Assembly: GCF_003668575.1 (NCBI RefSeq)
Contig: NZ_RCVZ01000001.1
Coordinates: forward strand, 248,001-312,000
From: Falsibacillus albus
Lineage (GTDB): Bacteria; Bacillota; Bacilli; Bacillales; DSM-25281
Reading direction: 5' to 3'
DNA length: 64,000 nucleotides
Part shown: positions 16,043 to 24,250 of the stretch, piece after piece
Layout of the letters: every line of letters begins with the position of its first letter
How positions within the stretch are numbered: position 1 is the first letter of the stretch
Translations under genes and position numbers: made by a program
The notes under the pieces: model-generated
The model's database searches: none
Seen by the model: only the letters and a program-made list of their open reading frames with translations
What the model was told of the DNA's origin: nothing

Positions 16043-17704
16043 ATGATAAAAGAAAGAAAGAGACTTGGGGATTTATTAGTTGAAACAGGCATGATTTCCG
16101 AGGAACAGCTTCAGGAATCATTGAATGAAAAAGAAAAAGGCCAGAAGCTCGGTGATGTCTTACTGCAAAAAGGCTTGATCACAGAACAGCAGCTTATAGA
16201 AGTACTTGAATTTCAACTTGGCATTCCACACATCAGTTTATACCGGTACCCATTTGAGAATAATTTATTTCATTTAATTCAAAAAGATACAGCTAAAAGA
16301 AATCTCATGATTCCGTTGAAGAAGGAAGGCGATCGACTTTTTGTCGCAATGTCCGATCCGATGGACTTTTATGCCATTGAAGACTTAAGGCTGTCAACGG
16401 GCTTTCAAATTGAAACGGCAATCGCCACCAAGGATGACATACTAAAAGCGATCAATAAATATTACGACAAAGAGGAAGGTTTCGAAGAACTTGTCAATGA
16501 TCGAATTGATCAGGATCCGGGAGACCAGCAAAATATCACCGATCAAGATTCACCTGTTGTCAGGCTGGTCAATCAGATTCTCATGAATGCTGTAACGCTG
16601 AAGGCCAGCGATATCCATTTAGATCCTCAAGAAACAAAGATCGTGGTGCGTTATCGGATAGATGGTGTATTGAGGACAGAGCGGACATTCCCGAAGCATA
16701 TGCAAAGCATACTCATTGCTCGCATAAAAATTATGGCCAACTTGGATATTACCGAATTCAGGATTCCGCAGGATGGAAGAATCAAAACTAATTTGGAGTA
16801 CCGGCCGGTCGACTTGCGCGTCTCCACCCTGCCAACAGTCTTTGGCGAAAAAATAGTCATGCGGATCCTAGACCTGAGTGGTACATTAAATGATATTAAA
16901 CAGTTGGGCTTTAATAAGCTGAATTTAAAAAGATTCATGGATATGATCGATCAGCCCACAGGCATCGTCTTGATAACGGGTCCCACTGGATCCGGTAAAT
17001 CGTCGACATTGTATGCAGCATTGAACCAGTTGAACAGCGAAGAAGTTAACATCATCACGGTCGAAGATCCCGTGGAATATCAATTGGAGGGGATCAATCA
17101 AATCCAGGTGAACCCAAATGTGGGCCTTACCTTTGCTAAGGGGCTTCGCTCGATATTACGCCAGGATCCAAATATCATCATGGTTGGCGAAATTCGTGAC
17201 CGCGAAACGGTCGAAGTGGCTATCCGTGCTTCATTGACTGGACACTTGGTGTTAAGCACCATCCATACCAATGATTCAATCGGGACCATTACGCGCTTAT
17301 TGGATATGGGAGTTGAACCATTTTTGGTAGCTTCCTCACTCAGTGGAATCGTGGCACAGAGACTTGTAAGAAGGGTTTGCCGTGATTGCATAGAAGTTTC
17401 AGCACCTACCAAAAGGGAAGTTGACATTTTCGCCAGAAGGGGAATGAAAATCGAAAAAGTAGCCCGGGGAAAAGGGTGTTCTTCCTGCAGTATGACCGGG
17501 TATAAAGGACGAATCGCCATCCATGAAGTACTCTCAATGAATGATGAAATGAGAAAAATCATTTTAAATGGAGAATCTTTTTCGAATTTGCGTGAATATG
17601 CCATCAAACATAAAACCATCTTCTTAATTGATGATGGCCTGCTTAAAGTGAAACAATTGATAACCACCACCGAAGAAGTTCTTCGTGTGGCAATGACGGA
17701 GTAG
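16043..17704 (+). CDS. pilB: Type IV pilus assembly ATPase PilB with MshEN-type N-terminus
   Basis: The extension motor of the T4P, a hexameric cytoplasmic ATPase of the GspE/PilB family, 553 residues. The N-terminal domain shows two consecutive MshEN-type motifs, RLGDLLVETGMISEEQL and KLGDVLLQKGLITEQQL, each followed by a Leu helix; this arrangement binds c-di-GMP in MshE. The core has Walker A GPTGSGKS at 313-320, the Asp box (ITVEDPVEYQLEG), Walker B (NIIMVGEIRDRET) and the His box (GHLVLSTIHTND). Tetracysteine zinc site: C446-x2-C449 and C479-x2-C482. The ATG has a GGGTGATGGG SD. pilT follows after 8 nt. Confidence 0.96.
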   Translation: MIKERKRLGDLLVETGMISEEQLQESLNEKEKGQKLGDVLLQKGLITEQQLIEVLEFQLGIPHISLYRYPFENNLFHLIQKDTAKRNLMIPLKKEGDRLFVAMSDPMDFYAIEDLRLSTGFQIETAIATKDDILKAINKYYDKEEGFEELVNDRIDQDPGDQQNITDQDSPVVRLVNQILMNAVTLKASDIHLDPQETKIVVRYRIDGVLRTERTFPKHMQSILIARIKIMANLDITEFRIPQDGRIKTNLEYRPVDLRVSTLPTVFGEKIVMRILDLSGTLNDIKQLGFNKLNLKRFMDMIDQPTGIVLITGPTGSGKSSTLYAALNQLNSEEVNIITVEDPVEYQLEGINQIQVNPNVGLTFAKGLRSILRQDPNIIMVGEIRDRETVEVAIRASLTGHLVLSTIHTNDSIGTITRLLDMGVEPFLVASSLSGIVAQRLVRRVCRDCIEVSAPTKREVDIFARRGMKIEKVARGKGCSSCSMTGYKGRIAIHEVLSMNDEMRKIILNGESFSNLREYAIKHKTIFLIDDGLLKVKQLITTTEEVLRVAMTE

Positions 17705-17712
17705 GTGGACGC

Positions 17713-18756
17713 ATGAAAGAAAAAATTGATTATTTATTAAGGGCTGCCTATGAATTCAAAGCATCGGACATTCATTTGACCGTCGGCTCGCAGCCAATAT
17801 TTCGTATCAATGGCGATTTAAAAAAATATGGGAAAGACATATTGAAGCCCGAAGATACCGAAGGCATGGCAAAGTCCATCATTCCAAATCATCTGTGGGA
17901 TGAATTGAAGGATATCGGTGAGCTGGACTTCTCATATGGCATCCAAGGGGTTTCACGGTTCCGGGTAAACGCTTTTCATCAAAGATCCTGTATTTCCCTG
18001 GCGATTCGTATAGTTCCTACCGCCATCCCATCGATTGATGACCTGCAGCTCCCGCTTGTTTTAAAACGTTTAACGGAAAAGCCTCAGGGTCTGTTTTTGG
18101 TAACTGGTCCAACAGGGAGCGGAAAATCAACTACACTCGCCTCCATGATCCATTTCATGAACTCGACTTCGAGAAAGCATATCATCACGTTGGAGGATCC
18201 AATAGAATATCTTCATAAACATGGCTCTTGCATCATTGACCAAAGGGAAATCGGATTCGACACGAGGGATTTTGCCCAGGGTCTTAGGAGTGCATTAAGG
18301 CAAGATCCAGATGTCATTTTGGTAGGGGAGATGCGTGATTTAGAAACGATTCATACTGCAATCACTGCAGCAGAGACAGGGCATCTCGTCCTTGGTACGC
18401 TTCATACTTCAAGTGCCCCGTCTACGATCGAGAGGATCGTAGATGTCTTTCCGCCTCAGCAGCAGGCGCAGATTCGTATCCAATTGGCATCCGTGCTTGT
18501 CGCGATATTATCGCAGAGGTTATTTCCGACAGCTGACAAAAAGGGCAGGCGGGCAGCCACTGAGCTCCTTGTCAATAATGCTGCAGTAGCCAATTTAATT
18601 CGTTCGGAAAAAGTCCATCAAATACAGAATATTATGCAGACGTCTAAAGGATTGGGGATGCATACTATGGAAGCAAGGATAAAAGAACTGGTGGAAGCAG
18701 AGGTCATTGCAAATGAATCAGCCTATGCTTACATACAGGAAGAGAGTACAGTCTGA
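17713..18756 (+). CDS. pilT: Type IV pilus retraction ATPase PilT
   Basis: PilT powers pilus retraction, used in twitching and DNA uptake in other species. The 347-residue protein has the PilT N-terminal PAS-like domain (KASDIHLTVGSQPIFRINGD), Walker A GPTGSGKS at 132-139, the Asp box (ITLEDPIEYLHKH), Walker B (DVILVGEMRDLET), the His box (GHLVLGTLHTSSAPSTIERI) and the C-terminal VANLIRSEK, matching the AIRNLIRE retraction motif. Its presence indicates a dynamic pilus rather than a simple pseudopilus; the B. subtilis ComG system has no PilT. It overlaps pilC by one base (stop-start TGATGG). Confidence 0.96.
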   Translation: MKEKIDYLLRAAYEFKASDIHLTVGSQPIFRINGDLKKYGKDILKPEDTEGMAKSIIPNHLWDELKDIGELDFSYGIQGVSRFRVNAFHQRSCISLAIRIVPTAIPSIDDLQLPLVLKRLTEKPQGLFLVTGPTGSGKSTTLASMIHFMNSTSRKHIITLEDPIEYLHKHGSCIIDQREIGFDTRDFAQGLRSALRQDPDVILVGEMRDLETIHTAITAAETGHLVLGTLHTSSAPSTIERIVDVFPPQQQAQIRIQLASVLVAILSQRLFPTADKKGRRAATELLVNNAAVANLIRSEKVHQIQNIMQTSKGLGMHTMEARIKELVEAEVIANESAYAYIQEESTV

Positions 18757-19967
18757 TGGCGCGATATCAATTTACAGGCAGAGGCCGTGAAGGAGACAAA
18801 AAAGGGACGATTACTGCGCTGTCTAAGAAAGAAGCGATGCTCAAGCTCAAAAATCAAGGCATCAGGGTCATTGAAATTGAAGAAATACCCGAAACGCTTT
18901 TGACAAAGGATATTAATATCGGCAATCCGGTAAAGCTTCAGCATTTGGTGATATTTCTGCGTCAATTTTCCACACTTCTGCAAGCAGGTGTGACTGTAGT
19001 GGAAGCGACGCATATTCTTTCTGCACAGACCGAAAGCAAAGTTCTTAGCAGGATCTTGACAGAGGTAGAAAATGAATTGAAGGATGGGAATCCATTATCA
19101 GACGCATTTTCAAAGCATAAAAAGGTTTTTGAACCGCTGCTGATCAATATGCTGAAAGCTGGTGAGGCGACCGGAAGCCTTGATGAAACATTGGACAGGC
19201 TTGCAAATCATTATGAAAAACAGCATACGACGAAGCAAAAAATCATTTCCGCCATGGCTTATCCTGCAGTTGTCGGGGTGATCGCCATCGGGGTCATCAT
19301 CTTCTTGCTTGTCGCTGTCGTCCCGACCTTTGTCTCGATGTTCAAGGATTTTGGCGGGGAACTGCCGGGGATTACAAAATTCGTCATAAACGCCAGCGGC
19401 TTCATGGAGCATTACTGGTATATAGTAGTCATGATCATGGTGTTAATCATGCTAGGATTTATGATGTTAAAAGGCAACAAGAAAACAAAATACTATATCG
19501 ATTATGCAATTTTGCGCATGCCGATTTTCGGGAAAATGATGCAAAAAGCGGTACTTGCCAGAATGACACGGACACTGAGCTCACTGTTTTCAAGCTCGGT
19601 CCCGATTCTTCAGGCAATGGCCATAGTCGAGAAAATTGTTGAGAACGAAGTGATCGCCGGTGTGATCAAGCAATCGCGGGAAGCTTTGGAAACAGGTCAC
19701 TCCTTGACAGGGCCGATGAGGAGGCATTGGGCCTTCCCACCATTGGTCAGCCAAATGATCGCCATCGGTGAAGAAACGGGATCGCTCGATTCCATGCTGA
19801 GTAAAGTCGCCGACTTCTATGAAAAGGAAGTTGAAAATGCCACGGACAGGCTGAAATCGTTGATCGAACCAATCATGATCGTCCTTCTGGCATCAATCGT
19901 CGGCACCATCGTGACATCGATCCTCGTCCCGATGTTCGATATATTTAACCAAGTACAGAATTATTGA
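18756..19967 (+). CDS. pilC: Type IV pilus inner-membrane platform protein PilC
   Basis: An integral membrane protein of the GspF/PilC family, 403 residues, on which PilB and PilT act. Two T2SSF domains are visible: the first around residues 65-190 (FLRQFSTLLQAGVTVVEATH, MLKAGEATGSLDETLDRLA), the second around 270-390 (MTRTLSSLFSSSVPILQAM, MIAIGEETGSLDSMLSKVA). Three transmembrane helices flank them (VVGVIAIGVIIFLLVAVVPT; WYIVVMIMVLIMLGFMML; IMIVLLASIVGTIVTSIL). The start overlaps the pilT stop. A 119-nt gap with a separate promoter follows before the major pilin. Confidence 0.96.
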   Translation: MARYQFTGRGREGDKKGTITALSKKEAMLKLKNQGIRVIEIEEIPETLLTKDINIGNPVKLQHLVIFLRQFSTLLQAGVTVVEATHILSAQTESKVLSRILTEVENELKDGNPLSDAFSKHKKVFEPLLINMLKAGEATGSLDETLDRLANHYEKQHTTKQKIISAMAYPAVVGVIAIGVIIFLLVAVVPTFVSMFKDFGGELPGITKFVINASGFMEHYWYIVVMIMVLIMLGFMMLKGNKKTKYYIDYAILRMPIFGKMMQKAVLARMTRTLSSLFSSSVPILQAMAIVEKIVENEVIAGVIKQSREALETGHSLTGPMRRHWAFPPLVSQMIAIGEETGSLDSMLSKVADFYEKEVENATDRLKSLIEPIMIVLLASIVGTIVTSILVPMFDIFNQVQNY

Positions 19968-20007
19968 AATAACTTTACAAAAATTTCTAAAATTCAGCAA
20001 AACATTT

Positions 20008-20036
20008 CTTTATTTAGGTAATTTGTCTAGTATAAT
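20008..20036 (+). promoter_or_regulatory. Candidate promoter of the major pilin gene
   Basis: A perfect TATAAT at 20031-20036 lies 51 nt before the pilin ATG in the only sizeable gap of the operon. The -35 region is weak (TTCTTTAT). A separate start site would fit the need for much more pilin than assembly protein. Confidence 0.5.
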
Positions 20037-20086
20037 GAACTTAAGAATATTTTATTATTAATAAGAAACGTAGGAGGAATTGGAAA

Positions 20087-20533
20087 ATGTTGAAGAAAAT
20101 CGGTCAAAGATTAAAAGACCAAAGAGGTTTGACATTGATTGAGCTTTTGGCAGTTGTTGTCATTTTGGGAATCATCGCTGCGATCGCGATTCCGAGCATC
20201 GGTGGAATTATTAATAACTCTAAGAAGGATGCTCATATAGCAAACGCTCAGCAAATGGTTGATGCGGCTAGAATGGCAATAACCGCCAATGATAAAGGAG
20301 CTACTGCTGGTCAATTTACCATGGCAGAATTAGTAAGTAAAGGGTATTTAGAAACAGTAGACGATCCATCAGATAGTACAGGTTATGATGATGCTAAAAG
20401 TATTGTAACTTATACAGCCAGTGGAACTTCGGGAAGCTACACATATACAGTTACATTGGTAGGAAAAGCTGGAACAACTCACGTAGCACCAAAAGACCCG
20501 AAAACTATGAAAAGGACAGATATCACACTATAG
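20087..20533 (+). CDS. pilA: Major type IV pilin (PilA/ComGC-like)
   Basis: A 148-residue prepilin. The basic leader MLKKIGQRLKDQRG is followed by LTLIELLAVVVILGIIAAIA, a canonical type IV prepilin cleavage and methylation site with Glu at +5, then IPSIGGIINNSKKDAHIANA. The head is Thr/Ser/Gly-rich (YTASGTSGSYTYTVTLVG) and has no cysteines, so a disulfide-free beta-sheet is expected. The excellent SD (GTAGGAGGAATTGGAAA) and own promoter suggest high expression. It is followed 3 nt later by the prepilin peptidase. It is likely the main filament subunit; the second pilin at 23650 is the alternative. Confidence 0.9.
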   Translation: MLKKIGQRLKDQRGLTLIELLAVVVILGIIAAIAIPSIGGIINNSKKDAHIANAQQMVDAARMAITANDKGATAGQFTMAELVSKGYLETVDDPSDSTGYDDAKSIVTYTASGTSGSYTYTVTLVGKAGTTHVAPKDPKTMKRTDITL

Positions 20534-20536
20534 ATC

Positions 20537-21280
20537 ATGGGTATTATCTTATTCCTCTACGGCCTTCTCCTAGGCTCCTTCTACAACGTAGTCGGCCTGC
20601 GGGTGCCTGAAAAAAAATCGATCGTAAAGCCGCGTTCGGCCTGCCCGAACTGCGGACATACTTTGAGACCAATAGAATTGATACCGGTTTTATCTTACGT
20701 CATTCAAGGGGGGAAGTGCTCACAATGCAGTGGGTGCATCTCTCCTCTTTATCCTTTCATGGAACTTGCTGCTGGCCTTTTGTTTGTTTACTCCTATGAG
20801 GTGTTTGGTCTTGCCCCGGAGCTGCTGATCGCCTTGACGCTGGTTTCCATGCTTATCATCATTTTCGTATCTGATATCAAATATATGATTATCCCGGATA
20901 AAATCCTGCTTGTATTTGGGGGCATTTTTATCGTGGAGCGGCTTTTGCTGCCCTTGAGTCCATGGTGGGATTCACTGGTTGGAGCTGTTGTTGCTTTTGC
21001 CCTTCTCCTGCTCATTGCTATTGTCAGTAATGGAGCGATGGGCGGCGGGGATATAAAATTATTTGCTTTGCTTGGCTTCGTCCTAGGGGTGAAGCTGGTG
21101 CTGCTTTCATTTTTCCTTGCTACGCTAATCGGAGCGGTTGTCGGTATCATCGGATTAGCAATCGGCATCTTTGAAAGGAAGAAGCCGATTCCATTTGGGC
21201 CTTATATTGTAGCGGGGACACTTGCAGCCTATTTCTTTCATTATGAAATCCTACGATGGTATTTCTCTCTCATTTTGTAA
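20537..21280 (+). CDS. comC: Prepilin leader peptidase / N-methyltransferase (ComC/PilD)
   Basis: A polytopic aspartyl protease of the GspO/PilD family (TFPP), 247 residues. It cleaves the leaders of type IV prepilins and methylates the new N-terminus. The N-terminal domain has LLLGSFYNVVGLRVPEKKS and the zinc tetracysteine (CPNC ... CSQC). Catalytic aspartates are in VSDIKYMIIPDKIL and in MGGGDIKLFALLGF. About seven to eight membrane helices are visible. No SD precedes the ATG, which lies 3 nt after the pilin stop, suggesting translational coupling to pilA. In B. subtilis comC occupies this same position between folC and spoIIB, so this enzyme probably also processes ComG pseudopilins. Confidence 0.95.
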   Translation: MGIILFLYGLLLGSFYNVVGLRVPEKKSIVKPRSACPNCGHTLRPIELIPVLSYVIQGGKCSQCSGCISPLYPFMELAAGLLFVYSYEVFGLAPELLIALTLVSMLIIIFVSDIKYMIIPDKILLVFGGIFIVERLLLPLSPWWDSLVGAVVAFALLLLIAIVSNGAMGGGDIKLFALLGFVLGVKLVLLSFFLATLIGAVVGIIGLAIGIFERKKPIPFGPYIVAGTLAAYFFHYEILRWYFSLIL

Positions 21281-21295
21281 AAGGAGCATACTTAT

Positions 21296-22255
21296 ATGGC
21301 TTTTGGACTATTTTCGAAAAAACAGAAAATCTCTAACCTTGTCCTGACAGATGAATACATACGCTATGCTGATGTTAAAGCTTCTGAGCCGTTGACAGTT
21401 GAAGGCATTGGTGAGAGGCGGTTACCTGAAGGGATAATATCAGAAGGGAAAATCATCGATCGGCAGACTCTGGAGATGATCATGGAAGAGTGTGTGGAAG
21501 AGTGGGGGATCAAAAATCGTCAGATTCGTTTCACCGTTCCGAGTACATATATTATTTTGAAAAATATATTTATCTCTGAAGATATCCATGATGATGAAAT
21601 TAAAAGCCATTTGTTCCTGGAGATTGGGACAAGTATTCACCTTCCTTTTGAAAATCCTCTTTTCGATATTGTGGTACTTGGCAGCAGTGAGGGGAAAAAG
21701 GAAGTGCTGCTGATTGCTGCACCGGAGGATATCATCCTATCATACCGGGAGTTGTTGGAAGGTGTCGGATTAAAGCCGTTCATCGCTGATATTTCCCCGC
21801 TTTCCCTGTATCGGATTTTATATTATCAGGATAAGGCAGAAGCCAAAGAGCATGAAATGATTTTGAAATTTAGTGCAAAAATGCTCACGGTTTCAATTTT
21901 TCACGAGCATCGGCCTATTTTTTTACGTCCGATTCATATGAACTCAGAAGACAACCTGAGAAGCACGCTTGATGAGGGAAACGAAGCGCCAATCGATTTT
22001 CTGCTTGAGGATACGGTCAAAGAAATTGAAAAGGTCATGAATTTTTACCGTTACTCCCTGCATAAAGGTGAACAAAGCGTAACAAAAATGATCCTTACCG
22101 GCGACCATCCGCATCTTCATGCAATCCAAGACCATTTAACGAATCGTTTGAATCTTAATATTGTTTTAGATCAACCCGCCTTTGAAGGCGAGGGCGGATT
22201 AGTGCCAATAACGTTCCATACCGCAATAGGGTTAGGATTAAAAGAGGTGCTCTAA
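21296..22255 (+). CDS. pilM: Type IV pilus assembly protein PilM (actin-like)
   Basis: PilM is a cytoplasmic actin-like ATPase-fold protein that joins the PilN/PilO membrane complex to the motor. The 319-residue protein begins AFGLFSKKQKISNLVLTDEY and shows family features: ITPxG-like RRLPEGIISEGKIID, TVPSTYIILKNIFI and the SHM-like core. Similarity is moderate, as is usual in Firmicutes. The ATG has an AAAGGAGC SD, and the gene ends one base into pilN, a tightly coupled arrangement. Order, size and context (pilM-N-O) support the call more than motifs do. Confidence 0.88.
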   Translation: MAFGLFSKKQKISNLVLTDEYIRYADVKASEPLTVEGIGERRLPEGIISEGKIIDRQTLEMIMEECVEEWGIKNRQIRFTVPSTYIILKNIFISEDIHDDEIKSHLFLEIGTSIHLPFENPLFDIVVLGSSEGKKEVLLIAAPEDIILSYRELLEGVGLKPFIADISPLSLYRILYYQDKAEAKEHEMILKFSAKMLTVSIFHEHRPIFLRPIHMNSEDNLRSTLDEGNEAPIDFLLEDTVKEIEKVMNFYRYSLHKGEQSVTKMILTGDHPHLHAIQDHLTNRLNLNIVLDQPAFEGEGGLVPITFHTAIGLGLKEVL

Positions 22256-22893
22256 TGTTAATCGATATTAACTTGCTTCCAGAAAAAAAAGTGAAAAAGA
22301 GAACTTCACTCTATCTTATTGCGGGCATCTTAGCGGCAGCAATCTTATTCGGTATAATATTAATCTTCCAAGTAAATTCACAGAAAGCGCATTTGAAAAC
22401 ACTTGATGCAAAATTACAGGAGCAAAAGCAGATCGAAATTACGATGCAGAAGCGCATCAAAACGTTCGAAACCTCTGACAGCTTTCAACAGCTTGATCAA
22501 GCGGTGAAATGGGCTGAATCCTATCCAGTGAAAACCGGTCCTGTGTTGGACAAGCTTACTGCCCTTTTGCCGGAGAGGGGCTTTTTCAACGAATTTGGAT
22601 ATGCTGAAGACGGCACCGTTTCATTGAGGGTTCAATTCGACTCAGAAAGCCAGGCTGCCTACTATTTGGATCGACTTAAGAAAGCTGATTGGATAAGTGA
22701 TGCCAATATTATGAAGCTAAGCACCTCTCAAATAGATGATACAAATAAAGGGTCTGCAAATCTAACAGCCACGGCTGGGGCAGATAATGTCTTGCCGAGA
22801 TATATCGCAAGCTATGAAATCAAGCTGAATAAATCTATCATTCAATCTGAATCAGATGAGTCCTCTGAAGTGGAAGGGGATGAACAAAATTGA
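22255..22893 (+). CDS. pilN: Type IV pilus alignment protein PilN
   Basis: A bitopic membrane protein, 212 residues. The short cytoplasmic N-terminus MLIDINLLPEKKVKKR contains the conserved INLLP motif that binds PilM. One transmembrane helix follows (LYLIAGILAAAILFGIILIF), then a periplasm-equivalent coiled coil (LKTLDAKLQEQKQIEITMQK) and a ferredoxin-like domain (RGFFNEFGYAEDGTVSLRVQ). The start overlaps the pilM stop, and the stop overlaps the pilO start by 4 nt. It anchors the PilC/PilB platform. Confidence 0.93.
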   Translation: MLIDINLLPEKKVKKRTSLYLIAGILAAAILFGIILIFQVNSQKAHLKTLDAKLQEQKQIEITMQKRIKTFETSDSFQQLDQAVKWAESYPVKTGPVLDKLTALLPERGFFNEFGYAEDGTVSLRVQFDSESQAAYYLDRLKKADWISDANIMKLSTSQIDDTNKGSANLTATAGADNVLPRYIASYEIKLNKSIIQSESDESSEVEGDEQN

Positions 22894-23678
22894 CATCTTT
22901 CAGTAAAAAAGAGTGGGCGTTACTTGCTTCCTCCATCATCGTTTCAGGGGTGATTTTGTTTGGGGTATACTTTCTATTCCTTAAACCGATGAATGATCAA
23001 GTAGAAATTCGGACAAAAGAACTTTCAGCCGAAGGAAAACTGATTAAAGTCGTCAAACAAAAGGTCTCCGAAATCAAGCAGAACACATTTGAAAGCACCG
23101 TTTCCCTTCAAATGAAGGTGCCGGTGAAATCAGCAACAGAAAATCTATTGCTCGATTTGGAAAAAGCAGAAGTTGTATCACAAAGTACAATTCAATCATT
23201 GGAATTTGCGGATGGCGACATCTCACAAACATTACAAGCCGATACGTCCAAATTATCTCATGATGACCAAGTAAAAGATAGTTCAGACAGCTCGCCGAAA
23301 ACCCCGCTAGCGACGCCAAATTCAAATTCACAAACTAACAAGGAAGTGGTTTTGCCGAACGGCCTCCAAAAAATCACGATCAAAATCGATCTCGACACGG
23401 AGAGCTACACGGATTTCAAAAAATTTCTTTCCGAGCTCGAAGGCTTGAAACGGATTGTGGAAGTCGAGCAGATCTCCTTCCAGGGCCCGCCCGAGGTCAA
23501 GACGGTGGAAGATGCACCGGGACTGATGGAATACAGTCTCGTGGTATCTGCATTTTATCTTCCTGGGATAGATGATTTGACGAAGCAGCTTCCGGGGATC
23601 GATTCGCCCTTGCCTGCCAATAAAAACAATCCATTCGCCTTAAGTCCGGATGTGTCCGAAGATGCTGCACCAAATTGA
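22890..23678 (+). CDS. pilO: Type IV pilus alignment protein PilO
   Basis: The partner of PilN, 262 residues. It has one transmembrane helix near the N-terminus (WALLASSIIVSGVILFGVYF), a coiled coil (QVEIRTKELSAEGKLIKVVK), a Ser/Thr/Asn-rich linker and a C-terminal ferredoxin-like domain (QKITIKIDLDTESYTDFKKF ... MEYSLVVSAFYLPG). It overlaps pilN at its start and the next pilin gene at its end. The linker may span peptidoglycan, since no outer membrane exists; the absence of a PilP and secretin gene fits a Gram-positive host. Confidence 0.88.
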   Translation: MTSFSKKEWALLASSIIVSGVILFGVYFLFLKPMNDQVEIRTKELSAEGKLIKVVKQKVSEIKQNTFESTVSLQMKVPVKSATENLLLDLEKAEVVSQSTIQSLEFADGDISQTLQADTSKLSHDDQVKDSSDSSPKTPLATPNSNSQTNKEVVLPNGLQKITIKIDLDTESYTDFKKFLSELEGLKRIVEVEQISFQGPPEVKTVEDAPGLMEYSLVVSAFYLPGIDDLTKQLPGIDSPLPANKNNPFALSPDVSEDAAPN

Positions 23679-24147
23679 TATTGGTCATCACGGTAAACGG
23701 CAAAATGGATTTACGCTTGTTGAATTGCTTGCCATCATCGTGATCCTTGGCATCATTTCTTCCATTGCCATCGTTCAGATTGACAATGTCATTGAGACGT
23801 CAAAGAAGCAAGCATTCGTGGCAAACGCTTATACGCTAAAAAACGCGGCACAGTTTTATTTGAAGGAGCCTGAACTGGATGGTTCTGCCCGCTTCGTCCA
23901 GCAGTTATCCTACAAAAATTTGCATGATCTAGGGTTCATCGACGAGATCAAGGATCCTTTTACAAAAAATAATTTAGACCCGTTGAAAAATGATTCCTAT
24001 GTGACGATTGAAGATGGTAAAGTCACCGCGGTTTGTTTATTCGGAGATACCTTTAACCTCTGCTCCGAAATACAGGATGATCAAGTCATTGCTAATACAC
24101 CGGTGTCCTTTTCCACCCTGACAATCGCTGACCTCCAGCCGAATTGA
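23650..24147 (+). CDS. Second type IV pilin-like protein at the end of the pilus operon
   Basis: A prepilin with basic leader (HHGKRQNG) and cleavage before FTLVELLAIIVILGIISSIA with Glu at +5; the body (VQIDNVIETSKKQAFVANAY) parallels the major pilin (NNSKKDAHIANA), so the two are probably paralogues. The head is ~110 residues and contains two cysteines (CLFGDTFNLC) that could form a disulfide, unlike PilA. The start is ambiguous: ATG at 23650 or 23662, both inside the pilO end, and no strong SD is seen, pointing to coupling and low expression. It is probably a minor or alternative pilin. A terminator follows. Confidence 0.85.
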   Translation: MCPKMLHQIDIGHHGKRQNGFTLVELLAIIVILGIISSIAIVQIDNVIETSKKQAFVANAYTLKNAAQFYLKEPELDGSARFVQQLSYKNLHDLGFIDEIKDPFTKNNLDPLKNDSYVTIEDGKVTAVCLFGDTFNLCSEIQDDQVIANTPVSFSTLTIADLQPN

Positions 24148-24170
24148 AAAAATTGACGAAAACCTTTCTC

Positions 24171-24203
24171 GACAAGACGACAAAAGTCTTGTTCTTTTTT
24201 TTG
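24171..24203 (+). terminator. Terminator of the pilus operon
   Basis: The stem ACAAGAC/GTCTTGT with a short loop is followed by TTCTTTTTTTT, 24 nt after the last pilin gene. It separates the pilus operon from spoIIB. Confidence 0.85.
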
Positions 24204-24250
24204 CATTATATGGTAGCATGAAGCAAATGTTTCGTGCGGGAGGGTTGAAA

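Noticed and set aside
8126-24147. Pilus block as a prophage or integrative element
   Set aside because: No integrase, transposase, tRNA or flanking direct repeat is seen, and the flanking order folC ... comC ... spoIIB is ancestral.
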